The notes below the pieces were generated by a model. It ran no database searches. It saw only the letters and a program-made list of their open reading frames with translations, and was not told where the DNA came from. 64,000 nucleotides of DNA from Fictibacillus terranigra (lineage in GTDB: Bacteria; Bacillota; Bacilli; Bacillales; Fictibacillaceae), in NCBI RefSeq assembly GCF_030412265.1, contig NZ_JAUHLN010000003.1, forward strand, positions 434,001 through 498,000, read 5' to 3'. Positions 27,930 through 37,120 of this stretch are shown here, piece by piece; positions within the stretch are counted from its first letter, which is position 1, and each line of letters starts with the position of its first letter. The position numbers were made by a program, and so were the translations under genes.

Positions 27930-29123
27930 TCAGTCTCCTTGTTGGATAAGTATAGGTTGTTCAGATGCAATATTTTCAATTACCTGGTAGTGCATCGATA
28001 AATTTACTTTACCATTAGATACGGACTGGTGCAAAATTTTTTCTTCTCTAATTTTGGCATCATGGGCGAGCAGTTTTCTCACTTCTTTTCTTGCCATAGC
28101 CTTGCCTGCGTCCATCGCTTCCGCTTTCGTATACACTCTTTTTACACCATCTGTTTCCCTGATTTCTTTTTTAATATAGGACATCGGGAGCGTCCACTTC
28201 CAGAACTTCAGCGGGGTTTCATTTTCACTGACTTCTTTTGATTTATATTCCCCGTCTTTCCATCCCCAAATCGGAATCCTCAGACCAAATAAATTAAGCT
28301 TATGCTGTATGATCGAACTTCCTGTATAAGTCTGAAATTTTGTTTCCAGCGGGATCGTCACATTCGTCGTATACCAGGTTTCCCCCCATACTACACCTTT
28401 TGCGGGTACAAGCTTAGTTTTGCCTTCTTTTCCGATATATCCTGAGACCAATAAGCTTCCCTTATAAACAAATTGATGCGGAGCAACTACAGGTTGTCCT
28501 TTTTCTACGAACATGTCATAGATTACCGCATCTTTCTTTGCGACTAAATGTCTTGGAGAAAGAGCTTTTTTACGCTCCGGGATCTCTTTTTCCACTACCT
28601 GAAAGTTATAGGTTGTCCCATTCAGGCTTACTCCGATCCATGTCACATTATCCATAGCGTTGGTCAGCTGCTGTTGAAGCTGCCTGACGTTCGGCAGAAG
28701 GAAAATAAATTTCCCTTTTTTTATGCCCAGTTCCTTAGCCGCATTCAGCAGCTGGTATTCTGTTTTAGGATTTGCTCCTGTCACTTTAATATTCCAAACC
28801 ATGTTGGATAATAAAAACAGGATGACCAAAAACCCTGCAAGACCTAATATAAGTCCGTTCCTTCTCCACATTCTGGCAGCCCAGAACGGGAGTCCGTTTT
28901 TTTCTAAAAAACGAATTTTACAGCCTGTTTGTTTTAAGAGAGGCCGGAACCCCTTTATATTCTTCGTATAAAGACAAGCTGAAACGGCATTCTCATTTGT
29001 TCGTTTAATATTCCAAATCGAGATATTTTGTGCGAGGCATGCGTTAATCAATTCTGCTATGCCTTCTCCGCGTATTTCAACTTTTACATAACTGTTAATC
29101 GGCTCCAGCCAGTCCTTTTTCAT
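27930..29123 (-). CDS. yqfD: Sporulation protein YqfD
   Basis: A 397-residue YqfD-family protein. The cytoplasmic N terminus (about 1-85) precedes one transmembrane helix (GLILGLAGFLVILFLLSNMV, about 91-110). The large remainder is predicted extracytoplasmic; LLNAAKELGIKKGKF and WIGVSLNGTTYNFQVVEKEI are typical. It is required for late sporulation in B. subtilis as part of the sigma-E regulon; mechanism unknown. It follows yqfC by 21 nt. Confidence 0.93.
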   Translation of the reverse strand: MKKDWLEPINSYVKVEIRGEGIAELINACLAQNISIWNIKRTNENAVSACLYTKNIKGFRPLLKQTGCKIRFLEKNGLPFWAARMWRRNGLILGLAGFLVILFLLSNMVWNIKVTGANPKTEYQLLNAAKELGIKKGKFIFLLPNVRQLQQQLTNAMDNVTWIGVSLNGTTYNFQVVEKEIPERKKALSPRHLVAKKDAVIYDMFVEKGQPVVAPHQFVYKGSLLVSGYIGKEGKTKLVPAKGVVWGETWYTTNVTIPLETKFQTYTGSSIIQHKLNLFGLRIPIWGWKDGEYKSKEVSENETPLKFWKWTLPMSYIKKEIRETDGVKRVYTKAEAMDAGKAMARKEVRKLLAHDAKIREEKILHQSVSNGKVNLSMHYQVIENIASEQPILIQQGD

Positions 29124-29144
29124 AACAGCCTCCTGTCCACAGTT

Positions 29145-29429
29145 TTACGTGGCTTTGTCATAGTAGACACCTTCTATACTGCCTTCAAGCAGAATTTCTT
29201 CCGGCAAAATAGTTTTTATTACAAACTCCTGGCCCTTGATCACAAGATTTCCTTGCTTTAGTCGGAGTTTTAGCTCCTCTTTTGAAAAAGCAATGACACC
29301 CCGGTGATTCTCTATATAAATATGTAACTGGCCAATCATCGTAATACGGGGCAGATCCATCATGGCATCCGCAGGGAGATCCAATTTTTCCACAAGCCAT
29401 TTTGTTACCTGCTGTCTCCACTTTGCCAT
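29145..29429 (-). CDS. yqfC: Sporulation protein YqfC
   Basis: A 94-residue protein with the YqfC/YabP-like beta-rich domain (DLPRITMIGQLHIYIENHRG, GVIAFSKEELKLRLKQGNLV). It works with YqfD in sporulation. The start is ATG 29429 (MAKWRQQ), with GAGGGG 8 nt upstream. The reading from 29447 would overlap the leader. A sigma-E-like promoter lies 22-51 nt upstream. Confidence 0.92.
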   Translation of the reverse strand: MAKWRQQVTKWLVEKLDLPADAMMDLPRITMIGQLHIYIENHRGVIAFSKEELKLRLKQGNLVIKGQEFVIKTILPEEILLEGSIEGVYYDKAT

Positions 29430-29450
29430 CCGCAACACCCCTCTCATCTC

Positions 29451-29480
29451 ATTTTTATGAAGATGTGGGATAAACTATCA
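29451..29480 (-). promoter_or_regulatory. Putative sigma-E promoter of yqfC-yqfD
   Basis: Minus strand TGATAGT (29474-29480) as -35 and CATAAAAAT (29451-29459) as -10, with 14 nt between, the spacing expected for sigma-E. Matches are partial (about 5/7 and 6/8). The genes' known membership of the sigma-E regulon supports it. Confidence 0.5.
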
Positions 29481-29492
29481 CACCTAAATAAA

Positions 29493-29520
29493 AAAAGACG
29501 GCCCAATCTGGCCGTCTTTT
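29493..29520 (-). terminator. Terminator of nfeD-floA-yqfB
   Basis: Perfect 11-bp stem AAAAGACGGCC/GGCCGTCTTTT, loop CAATCT, U tract on the minus strand, 10 nt after the yqfB stop. Confidence 0.94.
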
Positions 29521-29529
29521 CATAACCGG

Positions 29530-29931
29530 TTATTTTTTTCGTATATGCAAAGGATTGTAGGCCCGTGGTTTTCCGAGAATCTCGGACCAAACGATTCCTT
29601 GTACAATGTTCTCTTTATTCATCTTCATTGTTATAATCTCATCGCTTCTGTCTTTATAACGGTTGCTCTTTAAAGGCTCTATCGGAAATGCTTCTTGCGC
29701 TCTCTTTCTGGCTTGCTGGTAGGCTGCTTTCGGCAACTGAGACGCTTTCCCTTTTGATTCTTCCGCATCAGGCTGGGAAATCGAACTTGCATTTCCTTGC
29801 TTCTTGACCGTTCGTTTGGGATGGGCTGAAAATTTCCGCTCCAGCCTTTTCTTCATTAACCCGAACAAGCCGGCTCCAATAAAAATCAAGAAAGGAATCA
29901 AATCTACGAGAGCATCCAAGATATGTTCCAT
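29530..29931 (-). CDS. yqfB: YqfB-like protein, third gene of the floA operon
   Basis: A 133-residue protein with one N-terminal transmembrane helix (about 8-26, LVDLIPFLIFIGAGLFGLM) and a basic, mostly disordered cytoplasmic region. The C-terminal block (IVQGIVWSEILGKPRAYNPL) is conserved-looking. Function is unknown. The call rests on position as the last gene after nfeD and floA, 2 nt from floA, as in the B. subtilis yqeZ-yqfA-yqfB operon. Confidence 0.82.
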   Translation of the reverse strand: MEHILDALVDLIPFLIFIGAGLFGLMKKRLERKFSAHPKRTVKKQGNASSISQPDAEESKGKASQLPKAAYQQARKRAQEAFPIEPLKSNRYKDRSDEIITMKMNKENIVQGIVWSEILGKPRAYNPLHIRKK

Positions 29932-29933
29932 GA

Positions 29934-30941
29934 TTATTTTCCTTTTTTCCCTGGAAGTTCATCGTCACCATTCGGATCGGCAGATTTTCCTATGGATTCA
30001 CGCATCGAAGTATCAGCCATTACATTGGTTAGGTTCGCATAATCAAGTACACCGAGTTTTCCGGATCGGAGCGCTTCTGCCATGGCTAAAGGAACTTCTG
30101 CCTCCGCTTCTACTACTTTCGCACGCATCTCCTGGACTTTTGCGATCATTTCCTGTTCGTTCGCAACGGCCATAGCCCTTCTCTCTTCGGCCTTCGCCTG
30201 CGCGATATTCTTATCTGCGAGGGCCTGGTCCGTCTGCAGGGCTGCGCCGATATTTTTTCCGATATCAATATCTGCAATATCTATGGACAAAATTTCAAAG
30301 GCCGTGCCTGAATCTAAGCCTTTAGAAAGAACCGTTTGTGAAATGGTATCAGGGTTCTCCAGCACTTTCTTATGATTCTCGCTAGAACCAATCGTAGATA
30401 CGATACCCTCACCAACCCTTGCGATTACCGTTTCTTCTCCGGCACCACCGACGAGCCGTTCGATATTGGCTCTCACTGTGATTCTCGCCTTTGCTTTCAC
30501 TTCAATACCATTGAGCGCTACACCGGCAATAAAAGGTGTTTCGATGACCTTTGGATTAACACTCATCTGTACGGCTTCCAGCACGTCTCTCCCTGCCAAA
30601 TCAATAGCAGCAGAACGTTCGAAGCTGAGCTCAATATCCGCACGGTGTGCGGCAATTAACGCGTTGACCACACGGTCTACATTACCACCTGCGAGATAAT
30701 GGCTTTCAAGCTGGTTGGTCGTTAGATTAAGCCCGGCTTTCTGAGCCTTGATCAGTGGATTAATGACTCTTGAAGGGATAACCCTTCTTAACCTCATGCC
30801 AACCAATGTAAAGATTCCGACCCTGACACCTGCAGCCAGCGCCGAGATCCATAAAGCGACTGGAACAAAGGTAAATAACACGGCCAGTATGATTACTATG
30901 ATACCAATCAGAATTAGCGTTGCAATTGGGCCTGTAAACAT
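29934..30941 (-). CDS. floA: Flotillin-like protein FloA
   Basis: A 335-residue flotillin-like scaffold of functional membrane microdomains. The N-terminal hairpin membrane segments (about 5-45) are followed by the PHB-like domain (about 50-200) and a coiled-coil rich in Ala and Glu (about 230-290, [20 protein letters not shown]). The ATG follows the nfeD stop without a gap (TAAATG), and the RBS is within the nfeD end. FloA is paired with its NfeD partner in one sigma-W operon. Confidence 0.96.
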   Translation of the reverse strand: MFTGPIATLILIGIIVIILAVLFTFVPVALWISALAAGVRVGIFTLVGMRLRRVIPSRVINPLIKAQKAGLNLTTNQLESHYLAGGNVDRVVNALIAAHRADIELSFERSAAIDLAGRDVLEAVQMSVNPKVIETPFIAGVALNGIEVKAKARITVRANIERLVGGAGEETVIARVGEGIVSTIGSSENHKKVLENPDTISQTVLSKGLDSGTAFEILSIDIADIDIGKNIGAALQTDQALADKNIAQAKAEERRAMAVANEQEMIAKVQEMRAKVVEAEAEVPLAMAEALRSGKLGVLDYANLTNVMADTSMRESIGKSADPNGDDELPGKKGK

Positions 30942-32276
30942 TTACATTCCTCCTTCATGATAGTCTTTCATTTCTCTTACTACAATTCTTGATCCCTGAA
31001 CCTTTACGATTCTAACCGGCTTCCCTTTTTGAATGAAAGACCCTTCTGTCACAACATCCAAATATTCACCATCAAGCTCTGCGGTTCCCGAAGGCCTTAG
31101 TGGAGTGATGGATTCCGCAATACGGCCAGTTAGATCCTGACGCTGTTTACTGGAAATATAGCCTTTCTCTGTACTCGTACTGTCAAACAAGACCAGTTTT
31201 CTCAGAGGCCCCTTGTATCCAAAGAACTTAAGGAATAGAAATGCACCAAGGATTGTCACCAGGAGCGCGATTCCCATCGAGGTTACAATGGAGGTTATGG
31301 ATCCTGCTGCCATCACCAGGCTCGCAATCACTGCCGCCAGCCCCAGTATTCCTACAATTCCCCCGGGGACAAACACTTCGAGCAGCAGCAGAATGATGCC
31401 TAAAATAAACAAGGCAATGGATTCCCACCCCGCCAGCCCTGCCAGAAGGTGTCCAAAAAAATAGAGAAACATTGAAGAGATTCCTATGATTCCAGCAATT
31501 CCGAAACCTGCTGTGAACAGCTCAATGACCATTCCGAGAAAACCAACGGAAAGCAAGATCGGGACTACGACCGGATTTGTTACAAACCGGGCTACTTTTT
31601 CGGCCAGACTTTGCTTTTCCTTTGTTACAGAAGCATCTTCCAGTTTTAAATAAGAAAGGAGCTCGGAACGGTTATTTACAATCCTTTCGGCATAGCCGAC
31701 TTTAACTGCCTGATTAGCAGTCATCGTTAATAATTCTCCTCTTTTTAGCCCGAGTTCTCTTATTTCCATATCATCATCAGCCATCGCCCGGGCATACTTT
31801 GGATCTCGGTTATTTAGCTCTGCAGCGGCTTCCATTTCTGCAATCCATGCTGATTTTGCTTTCTTCCCGGCTGTATTTCCCCTAGAGTCGATCACTGCTG
31901 CTGAACCGATCGCAGTAGAGGGTTTCATTACAATTTCATCGGCATTCAATGCTATATACGCTCCTGCCGAAAAGGCTTCCTTCACTATGTAGGCGGTCGT
32001 AGGTATTTTCGTATCTCTTATTATTTCTGCGATTTTACTAGCAGAATCCACTCTTCCACCAGGCGTGTTGATTTCAAAGATAATGTGGTCTGCCCCTGCA
32101 TTTTCAGCATCTTTAATACTGCGTTTTAAGAACGCTTCAAGCCCTCTCTCGATCTCTTGCTGAACAGGGATGACATACACCTTTTGGCCGCTTCCTTCAC
32201 CGCTTGCAGGTTGAACTGAAGCCATCAGAGGTATGATGATGATTGCAAGAAAAAAAATAAATCGACCAAATCTCAA
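30942..32276 (-). CDS. nfeD: NfeD family membrane serine protease-like protein (YqeZ)
   Basis: A 444-residue NfeD1b protein. A signal/anchor helix (about 5-25) precedes a ClpP-like serine-protease domain (about 30-220) with the Ser-containing motif EAFSAGAYIALNADEI and INTPGGRVDSA. Then come four or five transmembrane helices (about 225-370) and a C-terminal OB-fold (about 380-444). It partners with flotillin FloA. The start is TTG 32276, 6 nt after AAAGGGGGG; the longer reading from 32336 would begin inside the -35 of the sigma-W promoter. Confidence 0.94.
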   Translation of the reverse strand: MRFGRFIFFLAIIIIPLMASVQPASGEGSGQKVYVIPVQQEIERGLEAFLKRSIKDAENAGADHIIFEINTPGGRVDSASKIAEIIRDTKIPTTAYIVKEAFSAGAYIALNADEIVMKPSTAIGSAAVIDSRGNTAGKKAKSAWIAEMEAAAELNNRDPKYARAMADDDMEIRELGLKRGELLTMTANQAVKVGYAERIVNNRSELLSYLKLEDASVTKEKQSLAEKVARFVTNPVVVPILLSVGFLGMVIELFTAGFGIAGIIGISSMFLYFFGHLLAGLAGWESIALFILGIILLLLEVFVPGGIVGILGLAAVIASLVMAAGSITSIVTSMGIALLVTILGAFLFLKFFGYKGPLRKLVLFDSTSTEKGYISSKQRQDLTGRIAESITPLRPSGTAELDGEYLDVVTEGSFIQKGKPVRIVKVQGSRIVVREMKDYHEGGM

Positions 32277-32309
32277 TTTCGTCCCCCCTTTTGTACCCTC
32301 TATAATCAA

Positions 32310-32335
32310 TACGCGGTCACGAGCGAAAAGTTTCA
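32310..32335 (-). promoter_or_regulatory. Sigma-W promoter of nfeD-floA-yqfB
   Basis: Minus strand TGAAAC (32330-32335), 16-nt spacer, CGTA (32310-32313), an exact match to the sigma-W consensus at both boxes. It sits about 34 nt upstream of the TTG start. Confidence 0.92.
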
Positions 32336-32415
32336 AATATTGGAAAAAGATCTCACATTTATTTAACTTGATGAGTTATTGGGGTCTGCATCTGCTCAAT
32401 CTTATTGAACGAAAT

Positions 32416-32455
32416 GCAAAAAGACGCCCTCGAGGTTGCAACCTCTCAGACGTCT
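32416..32455 (-). terminator. Terminator of rpsU-yqeY
   Basis: Two-part stem on the minus strand: outer AGACGTC/GGCGTCT and inner GAGGTT/AACCTC around GC, followed by UUUUU. Confidence 0.88.
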
Positions 32456-32463
32456 GTTCGAGT

Positions 32464-32907
32464 TTAAGATAAATTTTGTTGGACAAGGCGATTGACGAGA
32501 GCACCATCGGCTTTGCCTTTAACTTTAGGCATTACCGCTCCCATCACTTTCCCCATATCTGCTTTAGATACGGCTCCAACTTGTTCAATTGCTGCCAGGA
32601 CGATGTCTTTAACTTCTTGTTCAGTTAACTGCTCCGGCATGTATTCCGTAATGATGACAATTTCGTCTTTTAACGCATCCGCTAAGTCATTACGGCCGGC
32701 TTTTTCAAATTCTTGGAGGGAGTCTTTTCTTTGTTTCATTTCACGTGCAAGAACAGTGAGCTCTTCTTCTTCATTCAGGTCGTGCCCGAGCTTGATTGAT
32801 TCGTTTTGAAGAGAAGCCTTCAACATACGAATCACAGAAAGCTTTTGCTTGTTTTTGTCCTTCATCGCTTGTTTCATATCCTGGTTTAATGGATCAAGAA
32901 GACTCAT
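32464..32907 (-). CDS. yqeY: YqeY/GatB-like domain protein
   Basis: A 147-residue helical protein of the GatB/YqeY family ([49 protein letters not shown]). The domain resembles the tRNA-binding tail of GatB, but the stand-alone protein's role is unclear. It follows rpsU by 14 nt and ends in a terminator. Confidence 0.94.
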   Translation of the reverse strand: MSLLDPLNQDMKQAMKDKNKQKLSVIRMLKASLQNESIKLGHDLNEEEELTVLAREMKQRKDSLQEFEKAGRNDLADALKDEIVIITEYMPEQLTEQEVKDIVLAAIEQVGAVSKADMGKVMGAVMPKVKGKADGALVNRLVQQNLS

Positions 32908-32921
32908 AACTTACACCTCTC

Positions 32922-33095
32922 TTAGAACTTGCGCTTTCTTGCTGCCTCAGCCTTCTTCTTACGTTTCACGCTTGGCTTTTCATAATGCTTGCGCTTTTTA
33001 ACTTCTGCCAAAGTTCCATCTTTGGAAACGGATCTTTTAAAACGACGAAGAGCATCATCAATGGATTCGTTCTTACGAACACGAGTTTCTGCCAT
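32922..33095 (-). CDS. rpsU: 30S ribosomal protein S21
   Basis: A 57-residue, strongly basic protein with the S21 core ([20 protein letters not shown]) and a Lys/Arg tail. The start is ATG 33095, preceded by GGAGGGA; the longer reading from 33119 crosses that site. S21 is the last small-subunit protein to join and influences initiation. The gene has a near-consensus promoter 70 nt upstream. Confidence 0.97.
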   Translation of the reverse strand: MAETRVRKNESIDDALRRFKRSVSKDGTLAEVKKRKHYEKPSVKRKKKAEAARKRKF

Positions 33096-33164
33096 TTTCT
33101 TTCCCTCCCTCCAGACCATTCCAGCATTAAAATCATGTCAGGAATGCGTCACATATCTTTTGCC

Positions 33165-33193
33165 ATTATAATATACCATTCCATAATGGTCAA
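33165..33193 (-). promoter_or_regulatory. Sigma-A promoter of rpsU-yqeY
   Basis: Minus strand TTGACC (33188-33193), 17-nt spacer, TATAAT (33165-33170). The leader also contains a CATTCC/GGAATG inverted repeat of uncertain meaning. Confidence 0.9.
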
Positions 33194-33210
33194 TAAGAAA
33201 CCGCTTTGTT

Positions 33211-33888
33211 TTAATAATCAGAATTGGAATCTTCGCCTTTTACGATGGCAATCCCTGCACTTGCGCCAATTCTTGATGCACCTGCTTCAACCATGGCTAA
33301 AGTGGTCTCCCGGTCGCGTACTCCGCCTGAAGCTTTGACACCGATATTTGGGCCGACGGTCTTGCGCATCAAAGCGATATCTTCAACTGTGGCGCCTGCT
33401 GTAGAGAAGCCTGTGGATGTCTTCACAAAATTGATTCCGGCTTTAACCGCAATCTCACACGCTTTTATTTTTTCTTCATCAGTAAGCAAGGATGTTTCAA
33501 TGATGGCTTTTGTCAAAGCTTTACCTTTGGCAGCCTCAACAACTGCACGGACATCGCGTTCTACAAGGTCGTAGTCCTGTCCTTTTAAAGCTCCAATGTT
33601 TATGACCATATCCACTTCGGTAGCACCGTTTTCAATCGCGTTTCGCGTCTCAAACGCCTTTACTTCCGGAGTGCTTGCCCCAAGAGGAAATCCGATTACT
33701 GTACATACCGCAACATCTGATCCTTTTAGCTGTTCAAAGGCAGTATACACCCATGTTGGATTCACGCATACAGAGAAAAAGTTATATTCTTTTGCTTCGG
33801 AACAAAGTTTCAAAATATCTTCCTTCGTGGTCTCCGGTTTTAATGCGGTGTGGTCAATTAATCTTGCTAGATCCATAACAGACATCAT
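33211..33888 (-). CDS. deoC: Deoxyribose-phosphate aldolase
   Basis: A 225-residue class I aldolase splitting 2-deoxyribose-5-phosphate to acetaldehyde and glyceraldehyde-3-phosphate in deoxynucleoside catabolism. Schiff-base Lys in [15 protein letters not shown]. Proton-relay Lys in [10 protein letters not shown]. Start region [13 protein letters not shown]. Three adjacent start codons (TTG, ATG, ATG) occur; ATG 33888 is 7 nt after AAGGG. No nupC or pdp partner is nearby. Its location between mtaB and rpsU differs from B. subtilis, where it belongs to the dra-nupC-pdp operon. Confidence 0.96.
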   Translation of the reverse strand: MMSVMDLARLIDHTALKPETTKEDILKLCSEAKEYNFFSVCVNPTWVYTAFEQLKGSDVAVCTVIGFPLGASTPEVKAFETRNAIENGATEVDMVINIGALKGQDYDLVERDVRAVVEAAKGKALTKAIIETSLLTDEEKIKACEIAVKAGINFVKTSTGFSTAGATVEDIALMRKTVGPNIGVKASGGVRDRETTLAMVEAGASRIGASAGIAIVKGEDSNSDY

Positions 33889-33962
33889 CAATCATCCCTT
33901 CAGACAATAGTACATTCTTTAATATCTTACCAAAACTTGACTATAAAATCGAGTTTTCAATA

Positions 33963-33991
33963 GACAAAAGAAAGTCCGGTTGGACCGGACT
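33963..33991 (-). terminator. Terminator of the hrcA-mtaB heat-shock cluster
   Basis: Perfect 8-bp stem AGTCCGGT/ACCGGACT, loop TGG, then UUCUUUU on the minus strand, 15 nt after the mtaB stop. Confidence 0.92.
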
Positions 33992-34005
33992 GAATATGTT
34001 TGCAA

Positions 34006-35358
34006 TTATAGGTTTACGATCTGTTTTGAAGCCTGATCATCCAGCACTTTAACAAACTGCCCGTCACTGTATGGGTAGCCTGCTTTCTGAAGTTTCACCA
34101 GCACCTGTTTTCCAATCATTCCCTCATTCGCCGGAAATCTGACTTTCAAATAGTTTGGAGTATAGCCGACGTACAAGCCTGTACCTGCTTCTTCCTTATA
34201 CTCTTCTTCTGGGATGACTTCAACAACTTCCCCTTCGTAATCGGAAGCATATTCTTTTGCCAGCTGGTTTGAAAGCTCAATCAGTCGGTGGACTCGTTCG
34301 TTCTTAGTATCTTCAGGAACTTGGTCATCCATTCGTGCCGCAGGAGTACCTGTCCTTTTGGAATACGGAAAAACATGAAGTTCAGAGAATTTATGGTCTC
34401 GAATGAAATTGTATGTTTCCATAAATTCTTCTTCCGTTTCGCCAGGGAATCCAACGATAACATCTGATGTAATCGCTAATCCAGGCAAAGCTTTTTTCAG
34501 TTTTGTGATCCGCTCGGCAAACAGTTCCATCGTGTATTTTCTTCGCATTCTTTGCAGAACCGTATTGGAACCTGACTGAAGAGGAATATGGAGGTGAGGA
34601 ACGATTTTATCGGAGCGGTCCATCACTTCAATCACCTCATCTGTAATTTGGCTTGCTTCAATGGAGGAGATACGAAGCCGCTTGAGCCCGTCCACCTTTT
34701 CATCCAATTCAGAGAGAAGCATGGCAAAATTATAATCTTTTAAGTCTTCTCCATAACCAGCCGTATGAATGCCCGTCAGTACGATTTCTTTATAGCCGGC
34801 ATTCACCAGCTGCTGTGCCTGATGGATAACTTCTTTCGAATCTCGGGACCGAAGAAGCCCCCTTGCCCATGGAATAATACAGAACGTACAGAAGTTATTG
34901 CATCCTTCCTGAATCTTGAGTGACGCACGCGTTCGGTCTGTAAAGGAAGGAACATCCAGTTCCTCATAAACGCGCGCTTTCATAATATTGCTTACCCCAT
35001 TGATCGGAAGGCGCTCTTCTTTATATTGCTCAATATAGTCAAGCATCTTAGATCTGTCCTGTGTGCCGACAACAATGTCAACGCCAGGAATCGCCATGAT
35101 TTCAGCAGGTGAAGTCTGGGCATAGCATCCCGTAACGCAAATGACCGCATCGGGATTTTTTCGGATGGCACGTCGGATGACCTGCCGGCTTTTTTTATCG
35201 CCTGTATTGGTTACAGTACATGTATTGATTACATAAACGTCAGCTGTTTGTTCAAAGTCTCTGCGCTCATAGCCGTTACCTTGGAACAGCTGCCAGATCG
35301 CCTCAGTTTCGTAATGGTTTACTTTACAGCCTAATGTATGAAAAGCCACTGACGGCAT
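34006..35358 (-). CDS. mtaB: tRNA t6A37 methylthiotransferase MtaB
   Basis: A 450-residue radical SAM methylthiotransferase making ms2t6A in tRNA. N-terminal UPF0004 domain cysteines in LGCKVNHYE, VINTCTVTN and VTGCYAQTS. The radical SAM cluster is EGCNNFCTFC (CxxxCxxC). TRAM domain from about 380. The start is ATG 35358, with GAGGTGA 6 nt upstream overlapping the rsmE stop; the GTG at 35367 lies in that site. Confidence 0.96.
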   Translation of the reverse strand: MPSVAFHTLGCKVNHYETEAIWQLFQGNGYERRDFEQTADVYVINTCTVTNTGDKKSRQVIRRAIRKNPDAVICVTGCYAQTSPAEIMAIPGVDIVVGTQDRSKMLDYIEQYKEERLPINGVSNIMKARVYEELDVPSFTDRTRASLKIQEGCNNFCTFCIIPWARGLLRSRDSKEVIHQAQQLVNAGYKEIVLTGIHTAGYGEDLKDYNFAMLLSELDEKVDGLKRLRISSIEASQITDEVIEVMDRSDKIVPHLHIPLQSGSNTVLQRMRRKYTMELFAERITKLKKALPGLAITSDVIVGFPGETEEEFMETYNFIRDHKFSELHVFPYSKRTGTPAARMDDQVPEDTKNERVHRLIELSNQLAKEYASDYEGEVVEVIPEEEYKEEAGTGLYVGYTPNYLKVRFPANEGMIGKQVLVKLQKAGYPYSDGQFVKVLDDQASKQIVNL

Positions 35359-35363
35359 TTCAA

Positions 35364-36116
35364 TCACCTCATTAATTCAAAATGATAAGAAATTGCGGAT
35401 AGGATATAAGAGCTGGCCGTTTCCGTACGAAGTATTCTGGGTCCCAGGCCGCAGGATATAAAGCCCGCTTCAATTAACTCATCAACTTCCTGCTGGCTCA
35501 AACCGCCTTCAGGTCCGATGGCACACAAGACAGATACTCCCGGAGCCATCTCGTTTAAAAGCTTAGCAAGACGCTGGGTCTCTCCTATTTTCGCATCTTC
35601 CTCATAGGCCACGATTTTATAGTCAAAATCTGCGGCTTTTTTTAATAGGGACTTAAAAGAAACAGGTGGTAAAACGTACGGTATACGGCTTCGATGAGAT
35701 TGCTCTGCTGCTTCTTTTGCGATCTTCTCGAGCCGCTGTTTTTTTTTCTGACCCTTCTTTTCATCCCATTTAACAATACACCTCGAAGATGAAAAAGGCA
35801 AAAAAGCTTGCGCCCCTAATTCCGTGCCTTTTTGCACAATAGCTTCAAGCTTGTCCCCTTTTGGAATTCCCTGGGCAATGGTCACCCGGATCGGACTCTC
35901 TTTGCTTTCCTCAATCGGTTCGATGATGCTGGTGTAGATGGAATCACGTTCTATTTGTTTTATTTCGCAAAGTGCGACTCTGCCTTGATTATCAGAACAG
36001 ATCACACGGTCGCCGACTTCCATTCTCATAACCTTAGCAATATGGTTGGCATCATCACCCGTAATCGTCACGGATAAATCAGTCATATCTGCAGGGGAGA
36101 CAAAGTATCTCTGCAT
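35364..36116 (-). CDS. rsmE: 16S rRNA (uracil-1498-N3)-methyltransferase
   Basis: A 250-residue SPOUT methyltransferase. An N-terminal PUA-like domain (about 1-75) precedes the knotted SAM-binding domain with AIGPEGGLSQQEVDELI and LGPRILRTETA, the two motifs of the RsmE family. It methylates U1498 in the decoding region of 16S rRNA. It lies between prmA (3 nt) and mtaB in the dnaK cluster. Confidence 0.97.
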   Translation of the reverse strand: MQRYFVSPADMTDLSVTITGDDANHIAKVMRMEVGDRVICSDNQGRVALCEIKQIERDSIYTSIIEPIEESKESPIRVTIAQGIPKGDKLEAIVQKGTELGAQAFLPFSSSRCIVKWDEKKGQKKKQRLEKIAKEAAEQSHRSRIPYVLPPVSFKSLLKKAADFDYKIVAYEEDAKIGETQRLAKLLNEMAPGVSVLCAIGPEGGLSQQEVDELIEAGFISCGLGPRILRTETASSYILSAISYHFELMR

Positions 36117-36119
36117 GGC

Positions 36120-37079
36120 TCAGACCTCTTTTGATAATGGATCATCATTTCGTGCAATGATGGCTACCCAGTCTTCCATTTCCAATATTTCAACGATTGA
36201 GAAGCCGTTTCTTTTCAATTCATCCTTCACATCATTCTTTTTCCCTTGTATGATGCCGGATGTAATGAATAATCCGCCTTTTTTAAGTACCCTTGCGGCA
36301 TCTGGGACAAATCGCAAAATGATTTCTGCGAGCAGATTTCCTGCGATCAGATCAACAGGTCCTTCAATCCCGTTCAGAAGATTATTTTGATTTACAGTAA
36401 CAGAACCGGCCACTTTATTTAATTTTACATTAAGCCGGGCACTCGCCACTGCTACCTCATCCAGATCATATGCCTGTACATGTTTCGCTCCCAAGTGGGC
36501 CGCAGCGATACTCAAAACCCCAGAGCCTGTTCCAACATCGATCATTTCATCGTCTTTTTGCAGATATTTTTCAATCGCCTGCAAACACATGACCGTCGTA
36601 GGATGGGTTCCGGTGCCAAACGCCATTCCGGGGTCAAGTTCAATGATCACTTCATCAGAACTAACGGGCTTATAGTCTTCCCAAGTTGGTGTGATGGTAA
36701 TTTTTTCAGAGATCTTAACCGGCTTGTAGTATTTCTTCCAAGCTGTTGCCCATTCCTCTTCATTTACTTCACTGATCGTAACCTTATTATGTCCCAGGTC
36801 GATATCATAGGTCATTAGATTATTGATCGCTTCTTTAATTTCATCGACGGTCTCTCCGAGAAAGCTAGTAACGGGCAAGTAAGCCTTAACGATGACACCC
36901 TCTTCAGGATAATCATTAGGATCGAGTTGATAGATTTCCCCAAAAACGGAGGACCTCTCTTTAATTAAATCTTCCGGATCTTCAATCACTACTCCGCTTG
37001 CACCTGCTTCATGTAGAATGTTTGAGATGGGTTCAACCGCTTCCTGGGTAGTGTGAATACTAATTTCTGACCATTTCAA
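36120..37079 (-). CDS. prmA: Ribosomal protein L11 methyltransferase
   Basis: About 319 residues, SAM-dependent trimethylation of L11. The N-terminal substrate domain is followed by a linker and the Rossmann catalytic domain: [41 protein letters not shown] and FITSGII. The start is not certain. TTG 37079 gives [11 protein letters not shown], which matches B. subtilis PrmA, with GGAG 9 nt upstream. ATG 37094 would add five residues and has AAAGGA 8 nt upstream. It follows dnaJ in the heat-shock cluster. Confidence 0.95.
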   Translation of the reverse strand: MKWSEISIHTTQEAVEPISNILHEAGASGVVIEDPEDLIKERSSVFGEIYQLDPNDYPEEGVIVKAYLPVTSFLGETVDEIKEAINNLMTYDIDLGHNKVTISEVNEEEWATAWKKYYKPVKISEKITITPTWEDYKPVSSDEVIIELDPGMAFGTGTHPTTVMCLQAIEKYLQKDDEMIDVGTGSGVLSIAAAHLGAKHVQAYDLDEVAVASARLNVKLNKVAGSVTVNQNNLLNGIEGPVDLIAGNLLAEIILRFVPDAARVLKKGGLFITSGIIQGKKNDVKDELKRNGFSIVEILEMEDWVAIIARNDDPLSKEV

Positions 37080-37120
37080 TTCTATCAACTCCATTCCTAT
37101 GATCCTTTACTCGTGATCCT

